This document shows positions 47,735 to 56,180 of a DNA stretch of 64,000 nucleotides, one piece after another (within the stretch, counting starts at the first letter, position 1; each line of letters opens with the position of its first letter). A program made the position numbers and the translations under genes. Origin of the DNA: Flavobacterium sp. J372 (GTDB lineage Bacteria; Bacteroidota; Bacteroidia; Flavobacteriales; Flavobacteriaceae); contig NZ_JAJOMZ010000004.1 in the NCBI RefSeq assembly GCF_024699965.1, forward strand, positions 1,424,001 to 1,488,000. Direction: 5' to 3'. The notes below the pieces were generated by a model, which had not been told where the DNA came from, did no database searches, and saw nothing but the letters and a program-made list of their open reading frames with translations.

Positions 47735-48667
47735 ATGAAAGTTACAGTAGTAGGCGCCGGTAATGTAGGCGCTACGTGTGCAGATGTGATTTCGTACAGG
47801 GGCATAGCCAGCGAAGTGGTTTTGCTTGACATTAAAGAAGGATTTGCAGAAGGCAAGGCAATGGATATTATGCAATGTGCTACCACAACAGGATTTAATA
47901 CTATGGTATCAGGCTCAACAAATGACTATGCAAAAACTGCCGGCAGCGATGTTGTGGTAATTACTTCAGGTATACCGCGCAAGCCGGGTATGACACGTGA
48001 AGAGCTTATTGGTATCAACGCAGGCATAGTAAAATCGGTTGCTGAAAACGTGCTTAAGCATTCGCCGGAAGCTATAATCGTAGTGGTATCAAACCCAATG
48101 GATACTATGACGTACCTTACTCTAAAAGCTACAGGCCTGCCTAAAAACCGCATTATTGGTATGGGTGGAGCGCTTGACAGCTCAAGGTTTAAATACTATC
48201 TTTCAAAAGCGCTAGACAAGCCGTCAAACGACATACAAGGCATGGTGATAGGCGGCCATGGCGATACTACTATGATACCGCTTACAAGGCTGGCATCATA
48301 CAACGGTGTGCCTGTAAACCAGTTCCTTAATGATGATGAACTGAAAAAAGTTGCAGCTGACACAATGGTTGGCGGCGCAACCCTTACAGGACTTTTAGGT
48401 ACATCAGCGTGGTATGCACCAGGAGCATCTGTAGCATATCTTGTTGACAGTATACTGAATGACCAGATGCGTATGATACCTTGCTCAGTGCTTCTTGAAG
48501 GCGAGTACGGTCAGGAAGATATATGCATGGGTGTACCGTGCATTATCGGCAAAAACGGCCTTGAGAAAATTGTTGACATCAACCTGAATGACGAAGAAAA
48601 AGCGTTATTTGCCAAGAGTGCAGATGCAGTAAGAGCCATGAACGGCGACCTTAAATCTGTGCTGTAA
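47735..48667 (+). CDS. mdh: Malate dehydrogenase
   Basis: A 310-residue NAD-dependent malate dehydrogenase of the LDH-like (MDH type 3) group, interconverting malate and oxaloacetate in the TCA cycle. KVTVVGAGNVGATCADVIS is the Rossmann NAD-binding motif. VVITSGIPRKPGMTREELI has the mobile loop with substrate-binding Arg residues. VVSNPMDTMTYLTLK and the catalytic His in IGGHGDTTMIPL complete the site. Start 47735 is chosen, as the longer frame would enter the upstream gene. It ends with a strong terminator. It is close behind the barrel gene but likely an independent function. Confidence 0.95.
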   Translation: MKVTVVGAGNVGATCADVISYRGIASEVVLLDIKEGFAEGKAMDIMQCATTTGFNTMVSGSTNDYAKTAGSDVVVITSGIPRKPGMTREELIGINAGIVKSVAENVLKHSPEAIIVVVSNPMDTMTYLTLKATGLPKNRIIGMGGALDSSRFKYYLSKALDKPSNDIQGMVIGGHGDTTMIPLTRLASYNGVPVNQFLNDDELKKVAADTMVGGATLTGLLGTSAWYAPGASVAYLVDSILNDQMRMIPCSVLLEGEYGQEDICMGVPCIIGKNGLEKIVDINLNDEEKALFAKSADAVRAMNGDLKSVL

Positions 48668-48691
48668 CACAATCTTTTCCATAAATATAAG

Positions 48692-48716
48692 GGGCTGCCG
48701 CGCGCAGCCCTTTTTT
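48692..48716 (+). terminator. Rho-independent terminator after mdh
   Basis: GGGCTGC (48692-48698) pairs with GCAGCCC around a short CGCGC loop, followed by TTTTTT. It lies 24 bases after the mdh stop. Confidence 0.85.
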
Positions 48717-48737
48717 AAGATAATATTAGCAAATAAG

Positions 48738-48768
48738 TTGGTATATCGTACCGTAAATTATATATTTG
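48738..48768 (+). promoter_or_regulatory. Bacteroidota-type promoter of secDF
   Basis: TTG (48738-48740) and TATATTTG (48761-48768) are separated by 20 bases, matching the -33/-7 layout. The secDF ATG is 40 bases downstream. Confidence 0.75.
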
Positions 48769-48808
48769 CTCGTTTTTAAAAAAATGAAATAATTAATTTT
48801 TAGTTGTA

Positions 48809-51769
48809 ATGCAGAATAGAGGACTCATTAAATTTTTCGCAATTCTATTTGCACTGGTAAGTATCTACCAGCTTTCGTTCACTTTTGTCTCAAATAGGAT
48901 TGAGGATGACGCTAAAGCTATTGCCGGAGGTGACTCTGCAAAAGAAGTGGCGTACCTGGAATCTATGAAAGACTCTGTAGTGTACCTTGGGTATACTTAT
49001 GATGAGGTGAGGAACAAGCAAATAAACAAAGGCCTTGACCTTGAAGGAGGTATCAACGTAATGCTTGAGATATCTGTAAAAGATATACTTAAAGGCCTTG
49101 CCAATAATACTAAAAACCCTGTTTTCAACCAGGCTCTTGATGAGGCTACCAAAAACAGGCAGGGTAACCAGGATTACCTTGAAGCATTTTTCATTGCTTT
49201 TGAAAACCAGTCTAAAGGCTCACTAAAACTTGCATCGCCTGATGTTTTCACAAACAGGATTGTGGGTGACGGGCCTGATGGTGTTAATATCAACATGACT
49301 GATGAGCAGGTTAAAACTGTAATCAGGAAAAAAGTTAGCGAGTCTATTGACAGTGCATTCCGCGTACTTAGCGAGCGTATCGATAAGTTTGGCGTAGTGC
49401 AGCCTAACATCCAGAGAATGGGTGAATCTGGGCGTATCCTTGTAGAGCTTCCGGGCGCTAAAGATATTGACCGTGTTAAGAAGCTATTGCAAAGTACAGC
49501 CCAGCTTGAATTTTGGGAAGTATGGAAATCAAATGAAATGCTGCCTTTCTTTGGTGCGGCGAATGATCTGCTAAAGAAGACCGAAGCATCTACAGCTGAA
49601 GTTAAAAAAGACACTGCAAAATCAGATATTGATGCACTTCTTACAAGTAAAGACTCTGTTGGTGCACCGAAAAAAGGTGAAAACCCGCTTCTTGAAAAAC
49701 TATTGGTTAACCCTCAGGGCGGCCCGGTACTGGGTACTGCATCTGTAAAAGATACTGCAGCAATCAACAAATGGCTTAAGAGAAGCGATGTTCGCGGATT
49801 GCTTTCAGGTGACCAGCGTTATGCACGTTTTGCATGGGGTAAAGAAAATACAAAGGCCAAAGGAATTCTTGAGCTTTATGCTCTTAAGAGCAATAAAGAT
49901 AATGTACCGCCACTAAGCGGAAATGTTATTACAGGCGCAAGGGATGATTTTGACCAGATGGGCAAGCCTTCTGTATCTATGCAAATGAACAGCAAAGGTG
50001 CCCAGAAGTGGGAAGAAATGACAGGTAAAGCTTATAGCACACAAGGTTTCATTGCAATTGCGCTTGATAATGTTGTGTACTCAGCACCAAGTGTTACAAC
50101 TGGCCCTATTGCCGGTGGTAACTCTTCAATATCAGGTGCATTTGATGTAACTGAGACAAAAGACTTAGCCAACATACTTCGTGCAGGTAAACTTCCTGCA
50201 TCGGCTGATATTGTACAGTCAGAAGTTGTAGGTCCGTCACTTGGCCAGGAAGCTATTGATAATGGTATTATGTCATCAATTGCAGGTTTGCTTATTGTAT
50301 CGCTCTGGATGGTAGTATACTACGGCAGGGCAGGCTGGTATGCAAATGTTGCACTTATCGTTAACCTTCTGTTCTTGTTTGGTATCCTTGCCAGCCTTGG
50401 CGCAGTGCTTACCCTACCAGGTATTGCAGGTATCGTACTTACAATGGGTACAGCGGTTGACCAGAACATACTTATATACGAGCGGGCAAAAGAAGAATTG
50501 CGCAGGGGTGCAACACTTGAAGAAGCCGTAAAAACATCGTATAGCTGGAGGGGTGCAATGTCATCAATTACCGATGCCAACGTTACGCACGTACTTACAG
50601 GTCTGGTACTTTTAATTTTCGGTACAGGCCCGGTTAAAGGTTTCGCGACTACGCTACTTATAGGTATATTCACGTCGCTTTTCACATCACTTTTCATAAC
50701 AAGATTACTTCTTGACTGGAGTGTGAGAAAAGCACATGTATTGAATTTCTATACCAATGTTTCTAAAAACTGGTTTACCAATTTCAACTATGATTTCCTT
50801 GGTAAAAAGAAATTTACATACATTTTCTCTTCAATCGTAGTGATTGTAAGCCTTGTGTCGATATTCTTCATCAACGGGCTTGACCAGGGTATTGACTTTG
50901 TTGGTGGCCGTACTTTCCAGGTGAAATTTGACAAATCTGTTTCTACTGAAGATGTTAAGCAAAAGCTTGGCCAGGTATTTAACGATAACGTTGATGCCAA
51001 GATATTTGGTAACGATACGCAGCTTAGGATAACAACAGCTTACAAAATTGACCAGAAAACGGCTGAAGTAGATGCTGAAGTTAACAAACTTCTTTACACA
51101 GGCCTTAAAGGTTTCTATTCAACTTCACTTACTGAAGATCAGTTTGTGAATACATACGAAGGTAAAGAGCTAGGTATTTTATCTCAAAGCAAAGTTGACG
51201 CTACTGTAGCGGATGATATCAAGGCCAACTCTTTCTGGGCAGTGCTTGGCTCTATGGCTATAGTGTTTATTTATCTTATGGTGAGTTTCAGGAGATGGCA
51301 GTACAGCCTTGGTGCAATTGCAGCCGTGGCGCATGACGTTATCTTTGTACTAGGTATTTACTCACTGTGCTACAAGTTCATGCCTTTCCATATGGAAATG
51401 GACCAGCACTTCATAGCGGCTATCCTTACGGTAATTGGCTACTCAATGAATGACACGGTAATTGTGTTTGACAGGGTACGTGAATTCATTGCCGGTAAAA
51501 CTAAAGGTAATTTCCATGAGATTGTGAACAGGTCGGTAAACACTACAATGGCCCGTACAATCAATACATCTCTTACCATGATACTGGTACTTGCTATCAT
51601 GTTTATCTTCGGTGGTGAGTCAATCCGCGGGTTTATTTTCGCGATGCTTGTAGGTATTATAGTAGGTACATACTCTTCACTGTTCATCGCAACACCGGTA
51701 TTGGTTGACACAGTATCACGTGAGGAAAAGTCTAAAATTGAGCACGAGCACAATGATGAGATTGCTTAA
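48809..51769 (+). CDS. secDF: Fused Sec translocase accessory protein SecDF
   Basis: A 986-residue inner-membrane protein combining SecD and SecF, the usual form in Bacteroidota. SecDF uses proton motive force to help pull secreted proteins out of the Sec channel. The SecD part has an N-terminal membrane segment and the D1-type motif GLDLEGGINVMLEI. A periplasmic domain of about 450 residues includes RILVELPGAKDIDRVK and VSMQMNSKGAQKWEEM. The first membrane block has a PGIAGIVLTMGTAVDQNILI region. The SecF part starts near 660 (FTYIFSSIVVIVSLVSIFFI), with DQGIDFVGGRTFQV as the GIDFTGG motif and YSMNDTVIVFDRVRE in the last membrane block. The C-terminal tail is acidic. Frame intact, single-gene unit. 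Confidence 0.96.
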   Translation: MQNRGLIKFFAILFALVSIYQLSFTFVSNRIEDDAKAIAGGDSAKEVAYLESMKDSVVYLGYTYDEVRNKQINKGLDLEGGINVMLEISVKDILKGLANNTKNPVFNQALDEATKNRQGNQDYLEAFFIAFENQSKGSLKLASPDVFTNRIVGDGPDGVNINMTDEQVKTVIRKKVSESIDSAFRVLSERIDKFGVVQPNIQRMGESGRILVELPGAKDIDRVKKLLQSTAQLEFWEVWKSNEMLPFFGAANDLLKKTEASTAEVKKDTAKSDIDALLTSKDSVGAPKKGENPLLEKLLVNPQGGPVLGTASVKDTAAINKWLKRSDVRGLLSGDQRYARFAWGKENTKAKGILELYALKSNKDNVPPLSGNVITGARDDFDQMGKPSVSMQMNSKGAQKWEEMTGKAYSTQGFIAIALDNVVYSAPSVTTGPIAGGNSSISGAFDVTETKDLANILRAGKLPASADIVQSEVVGPSLGQEAIDNGIMSSIAGLLIVSLWMVVYYGRAGWYANVALIVNLLFLFGILASLGAVLTLPGIAGIVLTMGTAVDQNILIYERAKEELRRGATLEEAVKTSYSWRGAMSSITDANVTHVLTGLVLLIFGTGPVKGFATTLLIGIFTSLFTSLFITRLLLDWSVRKAHVLNFYTNVSKNWFTNFNYDFLGKKKFTYIFSSIVVIVSLVSIFFINGLDQGIDFVGGRTFQVKFDKSVSTEDVKQKLGQVFNDNVDAKIFGNDTQLRITTAYKIDQKTAEVDAEVNKLLYTGLKGFYSTSLTEDQFVNTYEGKELGILSQSKVDATVADDIKANSFWAVLGSMAIVFIYLMVSFRRWQYSLGAIAAVAHDVIFVLGIYSLCYKFMPFHMEMDQHFIAAILTVIGYSMNDTVIVFDRVREFIAGKTKGNFHEIVNRSVNTTMARTINTSLTMILVLAIMFIFGGESIRGFIFAMLVGIIVGTYSSLFIATPVLVDTVSREEKSKIEHEHNDEIA

Positions 51770-51795
51770 CCGCATCACATCATTATAGATATTGA

Positions 51796-51824
51796 AAAAC
51801 CTGCCCATTGCGGCAGGTTTTTTT
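51796..51824 (+). terminator. Rho-independent terminator after secDF
   Basis: AAAACCTGCC (51796-51805) pairs with GGCAGGTTTT (51812-51821), and T residues follow. Confidence 0.88.
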
Positions 51825-51904
51825 GTGGAAGGCCGTTATATAATTAGTGCAAAAACAATTTTTGCTATATATTAGCGTTTCAAACTTTAACTAATAATTA
51901 TTGT

Positions 51905-52609
51905 ATGTTATACACTCAGGCAGACAGCCTCGCAGTAGCTCAGGATGCGGCAGCAAATGCAGAACAGCCGGTTGAAAAAACTTTGTCTATATGGGAACTG
52001 CTTACAAGCGGCGGCTTAGGCGGGCAGCTTATAATGATTGTACTTGGCATTCTCTTTTTTGTAGCCATCTACATTTTCATTGAAAGATTATTAGCGCTTA
52101 AAGCAGCCTCTAAGATTGATAAAAGTTTTATGAACCAGATACGAGACCACGTAGTACACCGCAGGTTTGACAGCGCCAAGCTGCTTTGCCAGCATACCAA
52201 TTCGCCGGTATCAAGGCTGGTTGAAAAGGGCATCTCGCGTATTGGCAAACCGTTGGCCGACATCAATACAGCTATTGAAAATGCAGGTAAGCTTGAAATA
52301 TACAGCCTTGAAAAGAACGTGAGCATTCTGGCTACGATATCAGGGGCAGGGCCAATGATTGGCTTCCTTGGTACCGTTTATGGTATGGTACTTGCTTTCC
52401 ATGAGATAGCCAGTGGCGGCGGACAGATAGAGCTTGATGTACTTGCCAGCGGAATTTATACTGCAATGACAACTACGGTTGTAGGACTTATCATAGGTAT
52501 CTTTGCATATATTAGCTACAACTACCTGGTAGTGAAGACAGATAAAATTATCAACCAGATGGAGGTAACCGCAACAGAGTTCCTTGATCTGTTAAATGAC
52601 CCTGTATAA
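51905..52609 (+). CDS. exbB: MotA/TolQ/ExbB proton channel protein
   Basis: A 234-residue inner-membrane protein. Its three membrane segments are typical of the family: LGGQLIMIVLGILFFVAIYIFI near residues 38-60, GAGPMIGFLGTVYGMVLAF around 150-170, and TAMTTTVVGLIIGIFAYIS near 195-215. The conserved TVxGM (GTVYGMVLAF) and the T-rich third helix form the proton channel. It forms a pentamer with ExbD and transmits energy to TonB. It is the first gene of the exbB-exbD-tonB operon; exbD starts three bases after its stop. Confidence 0.93.
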   Translation: MLYTQADSLAVAQDAAANAEQPVEKTLSIWELLTSGGLGGQLIMIVLGILFFVAIYIFIERLLALKAASKIDKSFMNQIRDHVVHRRFDSAKLLCQHTNSPVSRLVEKGISRIGKPLADINTAIENAGKLEIYSLEKNVSILATISGAGPMIGFLGTVYGMVLAFHEIASGGGQIELDVLASGIYTAMTTTVVGLIIGIFAYISYNYLVVKTDKIINQMEVTATEFLDLLNDPV

Positions 52610-52612
52610 TTT

Positions 52613-53005
52613 ATGAAGTTCAGGAGCAGAAACAGGGTAACGCCCGAGTTCAACATGTCATCAATGACGGATATTGTTTTCCTGTTATTGATATTCTTCA
52701 TGCTTACATCTACTATGGTTACAACAAATGCGCTTGACCTTAACCTGCCGAAATCTAAGGGAAAGACTGATAATAACCAAAATGTTGCAGTAAGCATCAA
52801 TAAAGACCTGAAGTATTATATTGATAAAGAAGAGGTAGCCAAAGAAAGTCTTGAGCCGAGGCTGCAGCAGCTCTTGGCGGGTAATGAAGGCAAAGCTATT
52901 GTACTTAGGGCAGAGCAGGGCGTACCTATTGAAAATGCCGTTGCCGTAATGGATATTGCTTACCGTAATAAGTTTAAGATTGTTTTGGCAGTAGACCCGA
53001 AATAG
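52613..53005 (+). CDS. exbD: Biopolymer transport protein ExbD
   Basis: A 130-residue ExbD/TolR protein. A short basic cytoplasmic part (MKFRSRNRVTPEFNMSSMTD) precedes a single membrane helix (IVFLLLIFFMLTSTMV), and a periplasmic domain ends with PIENAVAVMDIAYRNKFKIV. The Asp in SMTDIVFLLLIFF is the proton-relay aspartate of the family (about residue 20). Operon with exbB (three-base gap) and tonB (one-base gap), on the plus strand. Confidence 0.95.
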   Translation: MKFRSRNRVTPEFNMSSMTDIVFLLLIFFMLTSTMVTTNALDLNLPKSKGKTDNNQNVAVSINKDLKYYIDKEEVAKESLEPRLQQLLAGNEGKAIVLRAEQGVPIENAVAVMDIAYRNKFKIVLAVDPK

Positions 53006-53006
53006 C

Positions 53007-53792
53007 ATGAAATACCTGGAAACAGAACACGAGAAAAAGTCATTTGTCATCACCGTTATAATTTATACGGTGATACTGCTTTTGTGCTTTTTCCTCGGTA
53101 TGACCTATATGGATCCGCCGCCTGAAAACGGTATTGCAATAAATTTTGGCACAACTGAATTTGGCCAGGGTGACGTACAACCTATGGAAGATGTACGTAT
53201 GGCGCCGCAACAGGCACAGTCTGCAGCGGAAGCTACGCCACAGGCTGATGAAGTCGCTACTCAGGATGTAGACGATGCGCCGGTAGTGAATAAAGAAAAG
53301 CCGCAGAAAGAGACTCCCAAACAAGATGTTACACCAAAGCCACAACCAAAGCCTACACCAAGTAAAAATACTATGGACGCTTTGAATAGTGTTCTTAACG
53401 GCCCTAAAACAGACGGTAAGTCTGACCAGGGGCAGGGAGATGATAATAAACCCGGAGATGCCGGGAGGCGTGATGGTGACCGCAATGGCGATGGAGACGG
53501 GGATGGCAAAGGCCTTGGCCGCGGTACAGGCGTTGGAAACTACCAGCTTGCAGGGCGCAAACCCGTTGCAACACCAAAACCAGGCGGATGCAATGAAGAA
53601 GGAACAGTGGCTGTACAAATTACAGTTGATAACAGCGGAAGGGTAATTAGCGTCGCTACAGACAGGGGTACTATAGCATCGCCATGCCTCATTAACCAAG
53701 CCAAACAGGCGGCGCTTAAAACAAAATTTGAACCCGGTGATGCTGAAAAGCAAATCGGTAAGATTATTTACAATTTCAAGTTAAGCGAATAG
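53007..53792 (+). CDS. tonB: Energy transducer TonB
   Basis: A 261-residue protein with a cytoplasmic N-terminus, one membrane helix (SFVITVIIYTVILLLCFFLG), a long periplasmic linker rich in Pro, Lys, Gln and acidic residues (KETPKQDVTPKPQPKPTPSK) and a Gly/Asp-rich segment (GDGDGDGKGLGRGTGVGN). The C-terminal TonB domain follows (EEGTVAVQITVDNSGRVISV, INQAKQAALKTKFEPGDAEK). It transmits energy from ExbB-ExbD to TonB-dependent receptors. It is the last gene of the operon, with a bidirectional terminator about 25 bases after its stop. Confidence 0.93.
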   Translation: MKYLETEHEKKSFVITVIIYTVILLLCFFLGMTYMDPPPENGIAINFGTTEFGQGDVQPMEDVRMAPQQAQSAAEATPQADEVATQDVDDAPVVNKEKPQKETPKQDVTPKPQPKPTPSKNTMDALNSVLNGPKTDGKSDQGQGDDNKPGDAGRRDGDRNGDGDGDGKGLGRGTGVGNYQLAGRKPVATPKPGGCNEEGTVAVQITVDNSGRVISVATDRGTIASPCLINQAKQAALKTKFEPGDAEKQIGKIIYNFKLSE

Positions 53793-53814
53793 GTAGTGAG
53801 ATTATTAAAATACG

Positions 53815-53837
53815 AAAGCCCCGATTATCGGGGCTTT
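53815..53837. terminator. Bidirectional terminator between tonB and the response regulator
   Basis: AAAGCCCC (53815-53822) pairs with GGGGCTTT (53830-53837) in a perfect 8-bp stem with a seven-base loop. The convergent gene stop begins at 53842. Confidence 0.88.
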
Positions 53838-53841
53838 ATTT

Positions 53842-54279
53842 TTATATCACAACTGCAAATTCTTCATAGGGTAAAACTGTTTTTTTCCAGTCGGCTAAAA
53901 GAAAATTACTGATGCAGGCTTTTAATTCGTGGAAATTCATTGGCTTCGTAAAGAAACAATTGGCTCCTGCATTGTAAGCGCTCTTAATAAATGTCTCGTT
54001 ATTGCTTGTAGAATACATTATTACGGGAACATCTTTAACAACAGGCATTTCATTTCGAATTACTTTCAGTGCATTGATGCCGTCTACCTTTGGCATGTTT
54101 ATATCAAGGAAAATTATATCAGGCGCTTTTTCAGTAGTCCGAAGTTTTTCAATTAGTTCCTGTCCGTCACTTGCAGCTGTAAGTTCACTATCCGGAGCAA
54201 TTTCACTTAATGCCGCAGTAAAGAAGTCAACATCATCACAATCATCGTCTGCAAGGAAAATTTTTTTAGGATAATTCAT
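53842..54279 (-). CDS. Single-domain response regulator
   Basis: A 145-residue CheY-like receiver with no output domain. FLADDDCDDVDFF provides the acidic pocket (around Asp11-Asp13), IIFLDINMPKVDG has the phosphoacceptor Asp59, MYSTSNNE has the switch Thr/Ser, and FFTKPMNFHELKACI has Lys112. The acidic-pocket and NMPKVDG pattern resemble Rcp1-type stand-alone receivers, which are common partners of hybrid histidine kinases or phytochromes in Bacteroidota. No kinase gene lies nearby, so the partner is unknown. Single gene, convergent with tonB. Confidence 0.92.
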   Translation of the reverse strand: MNYPKKIFLADDDCDDVDFFTAALSEIAPDSELTAASDGQELIEKLRTTEKAPDIIFLDINMPKVDGINALKVIRNEMPVVKDVPVIMYSTSNNETFIKSAYNAGANCFFTKPMNFHELKACISNFLLADWKKTVLPYEEFAVVI

Positions 54280-54476
54280 AAGAGTATCTTTTATGACTCG
54301 CTTGAAGTAGTTTTAAAAGATAATCTTGGTGCTAAGAAGGCTGCCTTAAAAAAGTAGTCCAGGTAAATCTGGTTGATAATTACAAAGTTACGCTTTAATT
54401 TGCTCTAAATCTGCTTTTTAAAACATAAATGTTATGAAATGAGACAATACCGTTCGGAATGCAATTGATATATGCT

Positions 54477-54506
54477 GTCATTGCGAGCAACGGAGCGCGG
54501 CAATCT
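54477..54506. repeat. Dispersed repeat, copy 1 (GTCATTGCGAG...GCAATCT)
   Basis: The 30-base element begins GTCATTGCGAG and ends CGCGGCAATCT. It has inverted-repeat ends (ATTGC/GCAAT) and a variable middle. The right edge touches the stop codon of the GIY-YIG gene at 54505. Confidence 0.85.
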
Positions 54507-54802
54507 AAAAATATTTTTCAATTTCAAAGTATAAATCTTTCCATTCAGGATTAATACTTAAAATTAATTTCAATTTATCTTCGCGCGAACCTGCTTTAAT
54601 TTGCTTTTCTCTGCCAATTGCATCTTCAATTGATTGAAAAGTTTCAAAATAAACTAATTTTAAGATTATATCTTGCTGAAAACGATTCAGGATATCGCTT
54701 ATTTATATGTTCCTTTATTCTGGTATGCAAATCAGAAGTCACTCCAACATAAAATGTTGTGTTGTTGAAGTTTGTTATTATATACACAAATCCCGGCTTC
54801 AT
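54505..54802 (-). CDS. Single-domain GIY-YIG endonuclease-like protein, frame broken at 54658-54661
   Basis: ATG at 54802 begins MKPGFVYIITNFNNTTFYVGVTSDLHTRI. VYI and YVG are the GIY and YIG motifs, 12 residues apart in the same order as in UvrC-like single-domain nucleases. The Arg in DLHTRIKEH is the conserved helix arginine. The frame then breaks at the run T4 (54658-54661 on the plus strand). Two added bases give YNLKKLVYFETFQSIEDAIG, and one removed base would also rejoin the frames. The downstream part ends KQIKAGSREDKLK, NPEWKDLYFEIEKYF. The corrected length is 98 or 99 residues, normal for the family. The gene is flanked by copies of a dispersed repeat at both ends. Activity is untested; it may be a small DNA-cleaving protein. 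Confidence 0.82.
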
Positions 54803-54810
54803 GTGCAATT

Positions 54811-54842
54811 AGATTGCTTCGTCGTTCCTCCTCGCAATGACG
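54811..54842. repeat. Dispersed repeat, copy 2 (inverted)
   Basis: AGATTGCTTCG...CTCGCAATGACG, which on the minus strand reads CGTCATTGCGAGGAGG...GCAATCT. It shares the ends of copies 1 and 3 but is inverted relative to them, eight bases upstream of the GIY-YIG start. Confidence 0.85.
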
Positions 54843-54867
54843 CTAGTTAATAAAGATATTCAATACA

Positions 54868-54903
54868 GTCATTGCGAGCGTAGTTTACGGAGCGCGGCAA
54901 TCT
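54868..54903. repeat. Dispersed repeat, copy 3
   Basis: GTCATTGCGAGCGTAG...GAGCGCGGCAATCT, same orientation as copy 1 with a longer variable middle. Between copies 2 and 3 there is only short AT-rich DNA. Confidence 0.85.
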
Positions 54904-54972
54904 TTGTTTATAAGTAATACTAAAACAGATTACTTTGTCATTCCTGTTCCAATGACAGATGTTATTAGTGCA

Positions 54973-55914
54973 TTAAAGTGTCTCCCTCCGCTTATTTGCA
55001 GTAAAAATCAGTATAAAGCCGGCTATGATAAACGGTATGCTAAGCCATTGGCCTGTAAGCAGTACCGGGTTTTCACCTTCAAAGCCACCCTGGCTTTCTT
55101 TTACAAACTCTACCACAAAGCGTACTGTCCAGAGCAATACAAGGAATACCCCAAAAATGAGGCCATGGCTTTTGCGTGCGTTTGTCTTCCAATACATGTA
55201 GAAGATAATGGCGAACACAATCACATATCCCATTGCTTCATAAAGCTGTGCCGGGTGGCGGTAGGGGATGGCATCAAGTATTGAAGAAAATTGAGGGTTT
55301 GTTTCGATAGCCTTGTAAGCTTCATCATAGTTGTTTATCCCTGTACGTGCCATTACTTCGCGTTTTCCGAGGTTATCTTCCCCGCGGATGAACCTTACCG
55401 CCGTTGGCAGGTCTGCGCTCGTCTCGCGGCCCAGGATTTCGCTGTTCATAAAATTACCGAACCTCACAAAAATACCACCGCTGGTTACCGGAATAACAAC
55501 CCTGTCAAGCACCCATAGCAAAGGCCTGTGGATGATTTTGCGGCTGTAATACACCATGGTAAGTATAATGGCTATAGCGGCGCCGTGGCTGGCAAGCCCT
55601 GCAAACCCTGTAAACTCAAACTTAGGGCTAAACCTGAACGGAAGCAGTATTTCTGCCGGGTGATTTTTAAAATAGTCCCAATCATAGAAAAATACATGGC
55701 CCAGGCGAGCGCCCAAAAGTGTTGCAACAAGCGTATAAATGAACAATTTGTCAAGCTTTTCAAGCGATTCCCCTTCACGCTGAAAGATGTGTTTCATGAT
55801 AAACCAGCCCAGGCCGAAAGCTACTACAAACATGAGGCTGTAGTAACGTATCATAAAAAAGCCTAAGTCTAAACCTTCAGAAGGGTTCCAGGTGATGCTC
55901 AAAAATTGTGTCAT
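54973..55914 (-). CDS. lgt: Prolipoprotein diacylglyceryl transferase
   Basis: A 313-residue polytopic membrane enzyme that attaches diacylglycerol to the Cys of prolipoproteins, the first step of lipoprotein maturation. The signature is VRFGNFMNSEILGRETS at about residues 148-164, equivalent to GRxGNFxN. MIRYYSLMFVVAFGLGWFIM is the early membrane region, and YRHPAQLYEAMGYVIVF with TVRFVVEFVKESQGGF are conserved family parts. About seven membrane helices. It is the last gene of the minus-strand group folE-cysS-yidD-lgt; the yidD stop lies 38 bases upstream of its start. Confidence 0.95.
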   Translation of the reverse strand: MTQFLSITWNPSEGLDLGFFMIRYYSLMFVVAFGLGWFIMKHIFQREGESLEKLDKLFIYTLVATLLGARLGHVFFYDWDYFKNHPAEILLPFRFSPKFEFTGFAGLASHGAAIAIILTMVYYSRKIIHRPLLWVLDRVVIPVTSGGIFVRFGNFMNSEILGRETSADLPTAVRFIRGEDNLGKREVMARTGINNYDEAYKAIETNPQFSSILDAIPYRHPAQLYEAMGYVIVFAIIFYMYWKTNARKSHGLIFGVFLVLLWTVRFVVEFVKESQGGFEGENPVLLTGQWLSIPFIIAGFILIFTANKRRETL

Positions 55915-55952
55915 TGTGTATGTTTTGATTTCGTCGTCAGTACTTAATATTG

Positions 55953-56180
55953 TTATGGCACCGGGTCATAACCCTTACCGCCCCAGGGGTTACAGCTTAC
56001 TATCCGCTTTGCCGCAAGCCATCCGCCCTTTATCAGCCCATGCTTTTGCAATGCTTCTGCAGCATAATGAGAGCAGGTAGGAGTGTAGCGGCACGCAGCA
56101 GGCAGCAATGGCGATATGGCGCCCTGATAAAAACGTATGATCAGCAGAAACGGATATATTAGTACCTGTTTTGCAGTCAT
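55953..56180 (-). CDS. yidD: Membrane protein insertion efficiency factor YidD
   Basis: A 75-residue protein with the family core [35 protein letters not shown] and [17 protein letters not shown], including the conserved Cys residues. YidD assists YidC in membrane-protein insertion and is amphipathic, bound at the inner face of the membrane. Its ATG overlaps the cysS stop codon by one base (TAATG), so translation is coupled to cysS. It is upstream of lgt on the same strand. Confidence 0.94.
   Translation of the reverse strand: MTAKQVLIYPFLLIIRFYQGAISPLLPAACRYTPTCSHYAAEALQKHGLIKGGWLAAKRIVSCNPWGGKGYDPVP

Noticed and set aside
53040..53753. Minus-strand frame of 237 codons opposite tonB
   Set aside because: Its Cys/Arg/Leu-rich composition is that of an antisense frame, and the plus strand has a full TonB in an exbB-exbD-tonB operon.
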